Source: Daldinia sp. FL1419 (taxonomy: Eukaryota; Ascomycota; Sordariomycetes; Xylariales; Hypoxylaceae). Taken from it: a DNA stretch of 64,000 nt. The position numbers and the translations under genes were made by a program. The DNA lies in contig MU623380.1 of NCBI GenBank assembly GCA_025201765.1, positions 186,001 to 250,000 on the forward strand. Direction: 5' to 3'. Below the pieces are notes generated by a model, which searched no databases, was not told where the DNA came from, and saw only the letters and a list, made by a program, of their open reading frames with translations. This document shows positions 24,073-36,061 of this stretch, in pieces; the stretch's first letter is position 1, and each line of letters opens with the position of its first letter.

Positions 24073-25497
24073 ATGTTCATTACACTTCGTATGAATACAA
24101 ACTCTGGGTCCTTAATATACACACCAGCAGAACCCAAACAGCAGTTAATTATCATCCGCAAAGGGCAGCCGAAAGCGAGGAGAGATGAAATATTAAAGGA
24201 CAGCAAAGACCGACCCCCAGACCTAAGACATCTCGCTGGTGAGTTATTGGATGTAGCTCAAAGGGGAAAAGCAAAAATGGAGCAGAAACATCCAGCAGAT
24301 CGAGGTCGCATCTTCCAAAATGCAATAGGATACTCTAAGAGTATACCGGATAAAGCAAAGCCATTGCTAGATCTAGATCCAACTGGGTATGCAAAGCTGG
24401 CGTGTCTACCCCTGAGTCTCGCTTTAGACGTATGCAATATTTTGAAAATTCTTACTGCAACGCTAACTTAGGTATACATATCCGTACCCAAGCTTACAAC
24501 CCGAAGCCATAATTCTTATGAGGATTCTCTTGCTGCATTCCATTTTGTTTCTTTTCTAATCTGCCAGTATGAAGAAGGAGAAAGGGACTACAAGAAGCAC
24601 CATATGGAAGGCGAAACGAGACTGGAACAGCCCGAGAAAATCCTTACAGAGAAGGTCAGCTATCCATACATAGCATGGGTCAATGACAGAGGCTACAAGA
24701 CGTACCAGCCGGCTGAGCCCCTATTTGTGACATGCGTATGGGGATTTGATGAAGTTGTTGCGACAACTATCCAGCATAGGCTGGAAGTACTAAATATCCC
24801 TCGCGGAAGCACAGGAAGATGTCTACGCACTTTTACTTAGTAAGGGGGCTGATCTAGAAATCCCGGACTATCTAGGGCGAACTTCTGTGTGGTATGCAGT
24901 GTTGCGTTCATATGCGAAGTCAGAACGCCACCATTTGGAAATAGTCAGGATTGCTGCGAAACTTGCTACATCACTAGCCAACCATGAACTCTTCTCGGTG
25001 TCTGATTCTATGCATGGTCTTGCGCCCTGGTGCCCTGGTGCCCTGTCATTCTAGTCCTCTGCATTGTGTTGGCGGAACTCGATGCATCCTATTTTGACTA
25101 CTCGTCTTACAGAAACATCTATTCAGTGCTTGGGTGCTATAGAAGTGACGTCGATGACACCGGCATACCGAAGTATAGAACTACACTGAAGATAATATTA
25201 CAGAAGTTCATAGATCCAGAGAGTAGGAAATACTCTGCACAATATTTCGTACAACAATATATTGTACAACAACTTGAGATACTACTTAACGAGCTCACAT
25301 CGGCTAATAACTACGAAGCCAGCGACGATCCAATTACTTCAGCATCGGATTTAGTCGATTGGGAATTTGTGTGGCATCATTATGAAGCTCGAGAGGAAGC
25401 AGGGACGGAAGTGGTTGATTACAAGTACAAAGAAGTAGTGAGAAGAGTATTATCAGATCTAGGACATGAAGATAAAGATGAAGGTATTGCTGATTAG
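24073..25497 (+). pseudogene. Ankyrin-repeat protein gene broken by frameshifts
   Basis: The first block (24073-24429) resembles the N-terminal helical region of fungal NLR/ankyrin proteins, ending PLLDLDPTGYAKLACLPLS. A 42-nt intron (24430-24471) with a GCTAAC branch site and TTAG acceptor joins it to a second block containing PLFVTCVWGFDEVV, an ankyrin-like helix. A frameshift near 24805 moves the ankyrin sequence LLLSKGADLEIPDYLGRTS into another frame. A second shift occurs at 25023-25047, where GCCCTGGT is tandemly repeated. The frame then continues open to a stop at 25497 with an acidic tail. No NACHT P-loop is visible. The function would have been protein-protein interaction, possibly in non-self recognition. 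The gene as it stands cannot make the full protein. Confidence 0.6.
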
Positions 25498-25836
25498 GTA
25501 GGTATCTATCTAACCTAGTTCAATGCTATTCTTATAAAGCTTCACTTTTCCTAACGTGAATATTCGAAAAGGGGCTAGGTTAGTTACTACTAACCTAGAA
25601 GTCTTATATATAGGTACCTAGGTACCTAACCTAACGTGTACTCGAGTATCCAAGTACCTACGTACCTCTTACACTTTGCCCCACCATCACCGCAATGGAT
25701 CGCTTAGTTTATTTAGTGGAGACCCATCTTCTGTCGCGGTCCCTATTGATTTCAATTCTCAAAAAAACATTTACCATTTACACTAACAACGTTGAACCCG
25801 TCTTCTTCAGAGTGCGACACCAGCATAACAGCTACG
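25498..25836. other. Upstream region of the J-domain gene, with hairpin and GGTACCTA motifs
   Basis: It contains a perfect hairpin (25575-25584 paired with 25589-25598, 4-nt loop) and several overlapping TAGGTACCTA / ACCTACGTACCT motifs at 25611-25676. It is otherwise the promoter and 5' leader of the downstream gene. Confidence 0.5.
25575..25598. repeat. Perfect 10-bp hairpin
   Basis: CTAGGTTAGT and its reverse complement ACTAACCTAG flank the 4-nt loop TACT. Confidence 0.7.
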
Positions 25837-26902
25837 ATGGATAAGTCTGACCTTGTTGCATACGCCAAGGAATATGCAACTACTCAAGACCTATACGACC
25901 TCTTGGGCGTGACGTCTGACACGCCCAAGGAAGATATTCACCGTGCATGGTATGTCAAATTCTAAGTCTTAAGCATATGGGCTACACTACTGACACATTT
26001 TCCGCAGGCGTAAACGCAGCTTAAAATATCACCCTGACAAGGCGGGAGCGAATTTCGATCCGGAAAAATGGGAACTTTTCGAACGGGCGCGGGACATTCT
26101 GTCCGACGCTCCTGCACGCGAAGTCTACGATTCGCAACGATCCGCCGCCCTCCTACGTGAACAGCAGCGCCGCGCTATGGACGCCAAGAGGCGTGCTATG
26201 ATAGATGACCTCGAGGCACGAGAACGTGGTGCTATAAAACGCCCACGTGGCGAGGGTGATGCTCCTACGATGAGCGAGGCTGAGAGGAAACGACTAGTTG
26301 AAGCTGGGAAGCGGCGTATGGAAGAGAGGCAGAGATTAATGAGAGAAGCCGAAGAAAGAGAAAAGCAGCGAGAAAAAGAACAAGTGGCACAAGCAAGTAA
26401 AGAGAGCCAGCAAGATGCTAAGTCGCTGAACCCAGAGAAACAAGAAACTCGAAGAAAGACGCCAGACGCTTCAAACACGGCCGAATCCAAGATGGACATT
26501 GATCCTGAACCACCATCAAAGAACGGCGACGGCTACGACGACCAAATCGCGGATCTCGAGCGACGATTAGAAGAAGCGCGACAACGAAAAGCAGCCAGGA
26601 AGGAAAAGAAGGCAGGACGAAAAAATGGCACACATGGCGATGAAAAACATAAGACACATGAGACTATACCTACTTCTGATATCCCACAGGAACCACAAGC
26701 TGACGAAAAGAAGGGCCCTTCCTCGTCGGGGACTGCAAAAGCATTCTCGTTCTCCGCTCCCACTGACAACAAGCCCCGCGCTAAAGGAGACTTTTCGTCG
26801 ACGATGGCTAGGTTGCGTGCTGCGCAGGCCGAAAAGGAAGCTCGGAAAAAGGCGGAAGAGGCCAATATTACTTCTACTACCGCTGATGCTGTTGGCACTT
26901 AG
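25837..26902 (+). CDS. cwf23: J-domain protein, Cwf23/DNAJC17-like splicing factor
   Basis: A DnaJ-type co-chaperone of the nuclear spliceosome-associated class; known relatives help remodel spliceosomes. Two exons, 25837-25949 and 26008-26902, with a 58-nt intron splitting a Trp codon. They total 1008 nt, 335 residues. The J domain occupies roughly residues 15-80 with LYDLLGV, RAWRKRSLKYHPDKAG (HPD intact) and ARDILSD. It is followed by a long charged Arg/Glu/Lys coiled coil (residues about 85-150), a Ser/Thr-rich linker and a second charged helix near the C-terminus. There is no Gly/Phe or zinc-finger region, which separates it from general DnaJ proteins. The RNA-recognition motif found in some relatives was not evident. 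It is convergent with caf17. Confidence 0.85.
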
Positions 26903-27367
26903 CTACCCAAGTTACGGGAATGTTCTGCTCTGTCCCGACACCTTCTATTATCGTTCTTCTCTTTACTAGATATTATGATACCCCGGTTTTCCATAGAATG
27001 GATTTTATTTCAAGAATATACATTTAAATAGAGATATTAGTTCCAAAACAACCCTGTAGGGCAAATTATTTCTTCCTGACGTGAACGCCTTAAGACATGT
27101 CGGGGGCGGGGGGGTTCGCGTCCCTTGGTAAGGTACTTTGCATTCATCCTCGCGTACGAACCCACACAATATACCTTGAGGGTGATATACAGTAATATAT
27201 CAGAGAAGCGGGTTTTGATATATACGGAAATATACAGGTTTCGTCTTTGAGACGTACCTCCTAGCAATATATATAGGTGGTGGTAAGTACCTAAATATCC
27301 TCACGCATGCCCAGGAACATTTGACATTTATACGCTTCGGTCATTCGACACAACTAAAGCCAGCCCT
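26903..27367. other. Convergent 3' spacer between the J-domain gene and caf17
   Basis: Contains the two facing 3' ends. No gene is seen. A short G-rich run is at about 27100-27114. Confidence 0.5.
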
Positions 27368-28669
27368 TCAGGCATCCTCTTGCAATCTCACACGCATCCA
27401 ATCCGGTACAAATGCTTTAATCTTGACAGACTGTCCTGCGCTGCTTTCCTCATCGGCTCCCCATTTTACAACGAACTCGTCACGGGTCGGGTCGAAAGGT
27501 GCGCCGGCGGCCGTTTCTCCCGGTAATTCGACGTCCGTCATGATCTGTAGCCTACACAGCGCCAGGCCAATATTACCTACACCTCGAAGCCAGGTCCCTG
27601 CGCTGCGACCCTTGGTACCGTCCCTTCCTATGCTGAGGTTCGACGGGATATCCTCTGCCGACAACCTCTCCACTTCCCCATCCATTCCTTCAGCAATATA
27701 GGGCTTATATTCGAGAGTTCCTGGTGGAGATGGAGAAGAAGGACTCTGGGGGTATAATACACATGGTAGTATACGCTTGCGTACTACACCGCGGTGTCGC
27801 GTGCGGATCGTCAGCTCCTGGCCCACGTAGCACCCCTTGCGGAAGTCGATGCCTCTCATGAGATCCATGTTAGCCTCGAGTGGCAGCGCCTGCTCGCGTG
27901 GTATCTCCGCCTGGCCTTCCGCAACACCTAATAAGTATCTCCGCACGCGATAGGCGCTATCGTCGCTTTGCGCTAGGTCTAGTTCCAGTCCGTTCGTAGC
28001 CCCGCGCCGAAGTACTCGATACCCCATTCCAGGGGCACGTGTGTCCGGTAGGACGATGCTGTTTTTTAGGTGCGACAATCGTGAATCCTCAGGGGAGGGG
28101 AGGGAAGAGCCGTCCCACACCTGCCAGGCAGCTACCTCGCCCTCATCTATCACCCGAAACGTAAGCTTGCTCCGCAGTTTATATCGCTTGATATGCCGTG
28201 CCAGGATGTCTACTTGCCCAGCATCGACCTCGACAACGAAAGCCTCCCCTTCCGTCGCCCCGGCGCTAATGCCAAGCGTATCCCGGTAGACGAATACATC
28301 ATGCAGCACACGGCCCGTTGCATTCAAAAATCCGCTATAGAAACCCGGCGCCCCCGCAGCAAGACTGGTTCGAGAAGAAGCCGGTGTGTTATGCCGATGT
28401 CTACTTCCACTCTCTGGCTCGTCGACCACAGACTGCGTGATCAGGCCGTGCAAGAACTTGGGCGCGTCCGGACCGGCTAGACTGATCAGGCGCCGGGATG
28501 TTAGAAGCGCATAACCGGAGGATGGCGGCGCTGGCGGAGGAGCGGTAGCACTTGCGCGACGTGACGTCACTGAGAATCGGCGCAGGGAGCTCTGACAAGA
28601 CTGGCATATAAAAGGCAGAGGGAAGGGGCTGAGGCCACGTCCCGGGGCGCTACGAGGTAGGATCGGCAT
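27368..28669 (-). CDS. caf17: Mitochondrial iron-sulfur assembly protein Caf17/Iba57
   Basis: A folate-binding GcvT-like protein of the mitochondrial matrix that helps mature 4Fe-4S proteins such as aconitase and lipoate synthase. It is a single exon of 433 residues from the Met at 28669. That start (MPILPRSAPGRG) gives a basic, Ser/Arg-rich presequence typical of mitochondrial import. The frame stays open upstream to 28957, but those residues look unrelated. The GcvT-like core begins around YALLTSRRLISLAGPDAPKF. The family signature KGCYVGQEL, with its invariant Cys, is near residue 285, followed by RTRHRGVVRKR. The length is near that of other filamentous-fungal homologues. The gene is intact. 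Confidence 0.93.
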   Translation of the reverse strand: MPILPRSAPGRGLSPFPLPFICQSCQSSLRRFSVTSRRASATAPPPAPPSSGYALLTSRRLISLAGPDAPKFLHGLITQSVVDEPESGSRHRHNTPASSRTSLAAGAPGFYSGFLNATGRVLHDVFVYRDTLGISAGATEGEAFVVEVDAGQVDILARHIKRYKLRSKLTFRVIDEGEVAAWQVWDGSSLPSPEDSRLSHLKNSIVLPDTRAPGMGYRVLRRGATNGLELDLAQSDDSAYRVRRYLLGVAEGQAEIPREQALPLEANMDLMRGIDFRKGCYVGQELTIRTRHRGVVRKRILPCVLYPQSPSSPSPPGTLEYKPYIAEGMDGEVERLSAEDIPSNLSIGRDGTKGRSAGTWLRGVGNIGLALCRLQIMTDVELPGETAAGAPFDPTRDEFVVKWGADEESSAGQSVKIKAFVPDWMRVRLQEDA

Positions 28670-30710
28670 CGCGTAAATTTTCCCGTATGGAATGAGGAGC
28701 AGATTAGGTACCCCAGGACGGGTGGATTTAGATAGGTGCCGTGCCGCAAAACTCGTAAGCAACACGCAGCAAATAGTACGTCGTACTATAGTATTGTAAC
28801 TAGTTATAGCTACGGTAGCCAGGTATTCCAAAGTTTCGGATATCTGGTAGTCAGCGAGGTCCGAGGACCTGGGCAATGTCGGAATCCTTGTACCAAGGGA
28901 ACGGATTGGATTATCGTGAGGCTTTGATGGAATGAAATTATTCGTAGGGCGTGACAAGGCAAGGCAAGGTAGCCTTGTCGACTTGGCGTTTCCAAATTAC
29001 GTGACCGTGCGTTCCGGAGGACGGACCTCGGATGAGGGAAGAAAATAAAAGCTGTGATGTAATTGTTCGTGAAGCTCCTTGCATTGGTTTTTTTTTTCGC
29101 CGTGCGACCTGCGAAACTTTCCGGCCGAGTATTACATAACTAATGCTACCTCTGTTCTAACCAAAGAAAACCAAGGAATTCGGAGCTGGCTCGGTGTCGG
29201 TATCCGAGGTCGGATTTCGGTATTGTCCGGACCCGCGAAATCCTAATCTCCTTCTCTACCCCTCCTACGTAGTGCTCAATTCCAGGCTAAGGATCTTTTA
29301 TCTCGGTGCCTAAGCTAGCAGGCAAAGACTGCTAGTGTAGGTACCTAACCTCGCTAGCAGCCCTACCTGCAAAATTATTTCTACCACGCTAAGTCGCTAC
29401 ACCATGCTAAATACCCGGCAATAACGCTCCGATGTATTCCTACTAACGGTAGCGAGCTAGCGACCGGCTCTAGAGGGGGTTACAAACTCACAGGTAGGCT
29501 CTGCCCTACGATAATTGATACCAATGTAAATCCGCTTTTGCGAACTAGGCCGTGACTTCGGTTCGCGATTAAGGCTGCAAACCTTGATGCTGTGTAGATC
29601 CATTAGACCGGGTCAATGTACTGTACATACGATTAAATTGTCTAGTAAGTACCTCCATGCTAGGCGTAAGTATACAGCCCCCAATTGTGTCAGCACATGA
29701 TGCTATCGATGCTACAAGCCGCAAGCAATCCAATAATCACATTGACTCGAATGGGATTCCGTATACTCCGCGAGACACGATCCGCAAACTCGACGTCAAT
29801 CTTCCTTCATCTGCCGCTCCGGCCGTTAGATAGGTACCTAGTAAGCGATCCTCGCAGATCCTAGCAAACAATCGTGGCAACGGAGGGAAACGGTTTAATA
29901 TATTATATACCTTAGTCATATTAAATTGGGACCGGGAGAAGTCCACAACGGCGGCGTGGATACATCCTCGAAGGTGAGTAAGTACCTAGGTTAGGTGCCT
30001 ACTACCTATGTAACATCCATACCTCATACATAGGTAGGTACGGCATCGCATCTAGTTAATAAAACACACAAACATATCTCCCGTATCTCCATGGACCCTT
30101 TTTGCATAACTTCTCACCTTACACCAACACAAGTACAAGATAGGTAAGTCCGTAAAACGAGAGTATCCGTACAGAGATGCCGTGGGGAAGCTAGGGTTAT
30201 CACGTCAGCGAACAAGCTCGTTATCTTATTATCTCACTATCTCGTGCGGATATTGTCCACGATCGCCATCATAGATCGTCTATGCTTCGCGACTCAATTG
30301 AATAATACATAATAATACAATACATAAGACAGACCCCGTACGTGGTACGATATAATAAATACTCGGTAATCGGTATTTGTTCGAATCGGATTCACGTCAC
30401 GATCGTGCATACTAATAAGGTATAACCCAACATTACCCAACAATACATTCAATACCTAGACACGCACATACGTGCCATGCATGCATACCTACTAAGACAT
30501 ATGCCCTCTCCCGGTAAGGAAGAGCGCAAGGTGATGGACCATGGCAAAGCCGAGGGAATAGTCCGCGAAGAAAGGTTGCCCGGGTTAGGTAACTAACTCC
30601 CTTATGTGCGATACCAACAAAGTCGATACTTTCGAGGCTTCCTGCATATGGCCTCCCCCGTATGTACCTACCATTCAGAGCCATGACGATCTCCTTGCAT
30701 GCATGAGGCG

Positions 30711-30740
30711 GCAGCAGCAGTAGTAGCAGCAGCAGCAGCA
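30711..30740. repeat. (CAG)n microsatellite
   Basis: Ten imperfect trinucleotide units, GCA interrupted by GTA. It is not in a convincing coding frame. Confidence 0.75.
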
Positions 30741-31682
30741 AGCGAACAGCTTAGAGCAAAGCCCGGATTTGTGTCACCACCTGTAACGTGTCTATAGATC
30801 CATTCCGCCCTACTTTACGATACATAGGTATGATACATCCGTTTCCAATTCATCCATAGCTGCATGCGGTATGGTGAGGAGACGAAGAAAGTGGCCTTGT
30901 GCCTTGTTGTAAATGCGCGTGTATGTATGTATGTAAATAAGTATATGTAAGTGAGCGCAAGTGTGCGTCTCGAGTATCCTCCTGCTGGTGCGTTGGCAGG
31001 ACCGAAACTGCATACTAAAACCGTTGAAGGACCCAACTATATACACTTACATATGGTGCTAAAGGGTATCATGTTTCCCAAAGTCTCAAGGTGAATGGTC
31101 AACCCATATAGTTTAGTCATCCTATGAGATGCCCCAGCGTCGAATATCGAGTGCATGTAATAATTTAGTTAAGAAAACTAAGCTTGTTAGTTCCCTTTAG
31201 TGTCAACCAGTCACCGATCAAGATTAACGGCATCCAAGTACTATAGCTAGGTACATACCTACCTAAGCCACCTACCTACCTGCACTATGTATTGTACCTA
31301 TGTAGGTAAATAGCTTCTTTTCCCCCATAACCTTTTGGTCTTGGCTTTAAGCCTAGGGCTGTTGAAAAAGTGATATGCAGCTCAAATGATTCACACGGTC
31401 GGGTTTTTTTTCTCTTTTTTTTTTTTTTTTCTTGCTGAACCACAAAATTTCATTGAATCAGCGTCGCTTTTCCCCGCCGACTGTCCCCTCCTTACCACCG
31501 TTGTGTCCCGCCAATTCGCAAAGCCTCACCGCTCCTCTACGATTTTTACGGTAGGCTCGCGGCCAAGCCAGGCCGTCTGTGTGGCTGCTCCGCAATGGCC
31601 CCCTCTACGTTCTGGCGGTCGACGTGTTGGACGTGTGGGTAGATGGATGCGTTACGATGGCAAGATGACTAACTTGACTTGC

Positions 31683-31709
31683 CTCTCTGTCTCTCTGTCT
31701 CTCTGCCTC
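31683..31709. repeat. (CTCTCTGT)n microsatellite
   Basis: CTCTCTGT-type tandem units on a pyrimidine-rich strand. Confidence 0.7.
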
Positions 31710-32676
31710 TTGACTCCTATGTCTTCTGCCTTGTCGGCAAGTGACCAATTCAATGTAGCACGTCCACGACCCGTCCACCCCTAGCCTAACTCAACCTTGC
31801 CGTATACTACACTACTAGACACATGTACTTCTCTAGTATGTCAATTGTCTAAGCCTAGTTACTATGTTATAGACAACATAGTTAGTTAGTTACATACTAC
31901 ATAGTATATAGAACACAGGCGAGTATCACGTATATCGGTCAACGTATTCGTAGTGCCTGGTCTTGCCCGAAACTTACCTGGCCAACCCTAGGCACCTAAC
32001 CTAAGTAATTGGCAATATCTTCACCGAATGCTCTAGACATTGTTTCATCCAGTCGACTTTAACAAGGGGTAGGATCTATGGGGTCACGGGAAGATCTCCC
32101 TTCAGGGTCCTAATTGTCTTATCCCGGGGGCCATTGTTTAATTGCCCATCCCTTCCCGCATACCGACTTGTGTACTTACTTACCTACATAACGTACATAC
32201 CGCCTGAGGCACGTATGTCACATCGTGAGGCGCGTATCCAGCTTCCATATGTGCAATTAACACTATACACAACTATATTGACCATTGATCGACCCCACGA
32301 TCTTCAACGTCTAGGTCAGACACCGAAGACGTGCAATAGTTACTCAATGGTCAATTCTCGAGATGGTAATGCAATGTCAGATAGTAAGAATTCTATCATA
32401 ATGTCATATCGGCGATTACGGTCTTCCGATAGTGGCATCATTGATCATTATGACAATCACTCTGATCATTACTAGTTAGTACAAGAGTATACATTATACA
32501 ACGTGTGTAATACTGGTGAGTGCGACACTGGGAACCCAAAATCATATGTCTCGCATGTCGAGATGGTGAAAGGCTGCGACAATAGTAGATATCGTGATTT
32601 GGAGTCTGTAAAGTCGGGCTTTGAAAGCAAACAACAGAGGCAGAGGCGCCCTCTTTACAATCTTACCTGCCTAGCG

Positions 32677-32699
32677 GACCAATATACAATATATTGGTC
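32677..32699. repeat. Perfect 10-bp hairpin
   Basis: GACCAATATA and its reverse complement TATATTGGTC are separated by CAA, in a gene-free stretch. Confidence 0.7.
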
Positions 32700-33280
32700 T
32701 TAGCGGGAAGAAGCAGTAGCTCTTCTTCTACGAGCAGTATAGAACATGCACGGTCATCATCATCGTCAAAGGGGAGCCAATAGAAACCCTTGATGAAACC
32801 CAACCCGCGGCGATAGTAACGACAATCAACCGCTATGACTGGCTCTTCACCAAAACCGCCGCCCCATACTATAGAGGGAGCGGTGACAGGCGTTGAAGCT
32901 GACCGCAGATTTGGGTTACCTAAATGTGCGGGAGAGCAGGGGGGGTTTGTTTAGGGCGTGGCCGTGCTTTTGGCTGCTCTCCAGTTGCTTTTGGGGTTCG
33001 TCTTGGAACGATCTAACCCTCAACCCCAGCGAGCTCTGTATTATCTCAGCATCGTCATCAATGAGTTCGCACTTCTCCGCTACCTCACCCCTTCAGGGAG
33101 GATAGAGATCGATCTACTGCAACTCGTCAGATGTCTTCATTCTGCATCGCCAGAAATGATAGGACAATCGGCATCGGGGAACGGCTTGAACCCCCTCCTT
33201 ACCCGTATATTGACGCCTCTTCGCTGAATCTCTCCCCAGACTGAGCTCGTCCCAGAGGGGTGGCTCTCGACGGTGTAGGG

Positions 33281-33313
33281 CTGGCTAGTTAGCTGGCTGG
33301 CTGGCTGGCTGGC
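33281..33313. repeat. (CTGG)n microsatellite
   Basis: About seven CTGG units with one interruption. Confidence 0.75.
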
Positions 33314-36061
33314 CTGACCACCCGGTTGCCAATTCGTCCCCAGCCGGATGCGAGGAGAGCATATCCGTTTAAGACATTAGATTAAGATTTGACGGCTCAT
33401 CGTAGTAGGGGTCCATCATTCATCATGTATCTACTTAGTGTATCTATTGTACCCTTTTTCTCCATGCTACTAACCTCTCTCCCTGGCTCGAACGGTACTT
33501 CTCTAAATTGCCTATTACCTTAGGCAGATACCCGTCCTTTTCGTCGGTGTCCAGACGATCTAGACCCTGCAGATAATGGGAGAAAAGAAACCACGTAGCG
33601 TCCGAAAGGGGAGATTGAGCACGAATCGAGTGCTCCGTGCTTCATGCTCCGCGTTTCGTACGATGCGGTATCAAGTGATCCGCGGTTGAACCATAACCTA
33701 GACTTTTGGGTCCGGGACCTGAATGCTCGGAGCAATGTTGGCTAGCTGATGACTAGGTACCTAGTAGATTAAACCTAGGTAGTCTTCCTCCGACGCTCCA
33801 CGAAAAAAAATTTTAACCGAAAAAAAAAAACAAAAAAACAAATCAAAACAATAATAATCACAATGATAATTTAAAAACCCACAAGGGTTATTTTCTTTCA
33901 GCCATGAAGGTAAACGAAATTGTGGGGTGTATCACGGACAGCTCAGCCCCCAAAAATCTGTTCCGCCTGAAGATCGCGGCAGAAGTTGATTGGATGGTTA
34001 ACGGCCGCTGCCTTTGGCACGCCCTCCACCTCTTGCGGGAAACCCAGGCAGTTGGGTCTAAAAAAGTTAAGTTTTGACGGTACTTTGAGATTTGCACTTT
34101 AAAGGCTGAAACCAGACCCGTTTGAGCCTAGGCCGCGGTATCTTGACCGGTGGATCTAAGATAATCACCCGACGACCCGATATCGAGGTCGCCCTTTATC
34201 AACGACCTTAAGACGCTTTAGGCATGATGATGCCACCTCTTACTAATCCGTTGCCGCTATCTACTGCTACCTAATCTGTTGTTATCGTGTACTAACTATT
34301 AATTAGATACATTATCTAATCAACGTCTACCTATTGTCCAACTTTTTACCCCCACCGGAACAATTATTAAATCACAAGGCCAGAAGGGAAAGCCTTGTCT
34401 CGTTTTTGACTACTGCCTAGCGGGTGATGAGGAGTAATTACCATACAGCAGCAAGAAGACAGACTCAAGAAGCTTCGCGATCCCTGGCGAATGAAAGACC
34501 AGGGTAGGCAAGAAGCTTCCTTGTAAAACTCCAGCTCCTTTACTTACGTCCGTACCCTCTTCGAACTTAGCCCAACATGGGAAAACCAAGACTTTTTTGT
34601 TCCAATGATCAATATACTCATTCCGGCATGCGTCGGACTTTATGGCTTTAATGTTAATTTCCTCTTTCTTACTTTTTATCAACCTCGTCCATTCTTTTTC
34701 TTTTTCTTCTGTTCCCAGCCTGTGGGTTCATAGGTGTGCCTTACGAACACGACCTAGGCCTATTGCGCTAAATTTGCCCAAAGTGATGAAAGGGCGTCAG
34801 AATTATTTTTCTACGAGGGTCCCTTTGTCTTGACGAGAAAATCAAGGGTCAAGGGCCAATAATTTCTTCCTGGACCTCGGACTTTTCGTGATTAAGCAAA
34901 AAAAAAAAAAAAACTAAAACTAGGTAGCTATCTGGTAGCTTTGGGCTTCAGACCTGGAGAGGCTCGGGGTCCGGCACTAAGGCGGGGTTTATGTTCGCAC
35001 CGAAACTTTTTTTTTTCGTAACTAGTATTGTATGTAGTAGGTATTAGCACCCAAGGTAGTAGGGGAAAAGAATATGCTAGCGGCGGAAGGAATAATAAAC
35101 AATAATAAGGTCGGATGAAAGAGAATCCCTTAGGGTTCGATTACTAGTCAAAGATTAAAGAAGCCCTGCCGAAGAGTTAGTAAGATCCGCTTCCACCTCG
35201 GCATCTTGCATTGTGATGAAAAAAATTTAATCCAAGATTTTCCTTTTATTCGACTATCATTACCGATATCGCGTACGCCGCGGCGTGCGTTTTGTACCCA
35301 CGAAATTCCACAGCACATGACTCAAGAATGATCTGCACTTCGGCTTTTGGATTAGATCAACCAAGATAATCATTGGTACAACTGTCATTGTAGACTTGAT
35401 GTGATAATGTGATGAACGGGGAAAAACTTGTTCACGAGACAATCAATCACTGGCACGTCGATGAGGAAACTTTAAAAGTTTGACTAATTTATCTTTTTTT
35501 TAATTTTTGATTGATGGGCTTTAGCTGCATTTGCATGTGCAAGCTGTCCTAGCCTTCGCTATGTAAATGAGATTTAGATGAAGCGAGGCCTTTCGTGTTC
35601 CACTCAACCTTTGAGATTCAAGCCCAATATCTGCTGTCGCCGCAAAAAAAATGCTAAATAACTTTTGCGTGGGTTTGAAAACCAGGGAGCGAAGCAAAGC
35701 CCCGCCTATAGCCAAGATAAAATAAAATAAATGTTTACCGCTTTGGGTAACATCTGTTCCCGTAATCCTCCAATAAGAAAATATAGCTTGTGAGCGGCGA
35801 CATATCCTCCCGCTTAAAAGCCAAGCCTGGTTTCTGGGCTATCGCGGTAATACCCGATACTATCCTCCTCATAATACCATAATGAGACAGAAAAGGAAAA
35901 ATCAAACAAGTCGCTTGCGCTTGTAAAATGCCACGCCGCTATTGGTATTTTAAAACGCCGCCCAGATGCAGATGAATAAAGCACACTATGTGGAACCAGA
36001 CCCTATGCTGATGCAAATTATTAGAGACGAAGAGGAAAGAGGTGATGATACAACAACGCTT

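Larger units (their letters stand above)
28670..36061. other. Gene-poor region of about 7.4 kb
   Basis: No open frame here has conserved-looking protein sequence. The stretch holds many short TAGGTACCTA / ACCTACCTAGG motifs (for example 29340-29350, 29985-30010, 31249-31310), poly-A or poly-T runs (31406-31430, 33807-33838, 34900-34914) and several microsatellites. It also carries the hairpin at 32677-32699. Long untranslated exons or non-coding RNAs cannot be excluded. Confidence 0.45.

Noticed and set aside
28670..28957. N-terminal extension of the Caf17 frame
   Set aside because: It is composed of unrelated residues. The Met at 28669 gives a normal mitochondrial presequence.
31386..31784. 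132-codon plus-strand frame starting in a poly-T run
   Set aside because: Low-complexity Phe run followed by Ser-rich sequence. No conserved feature, and it probably reflects pyrimidine richness.
32134..32475. 113-codon plus-strand frame
   Set aside because: Composition is not protein-like and no motif is present. A chance frame.
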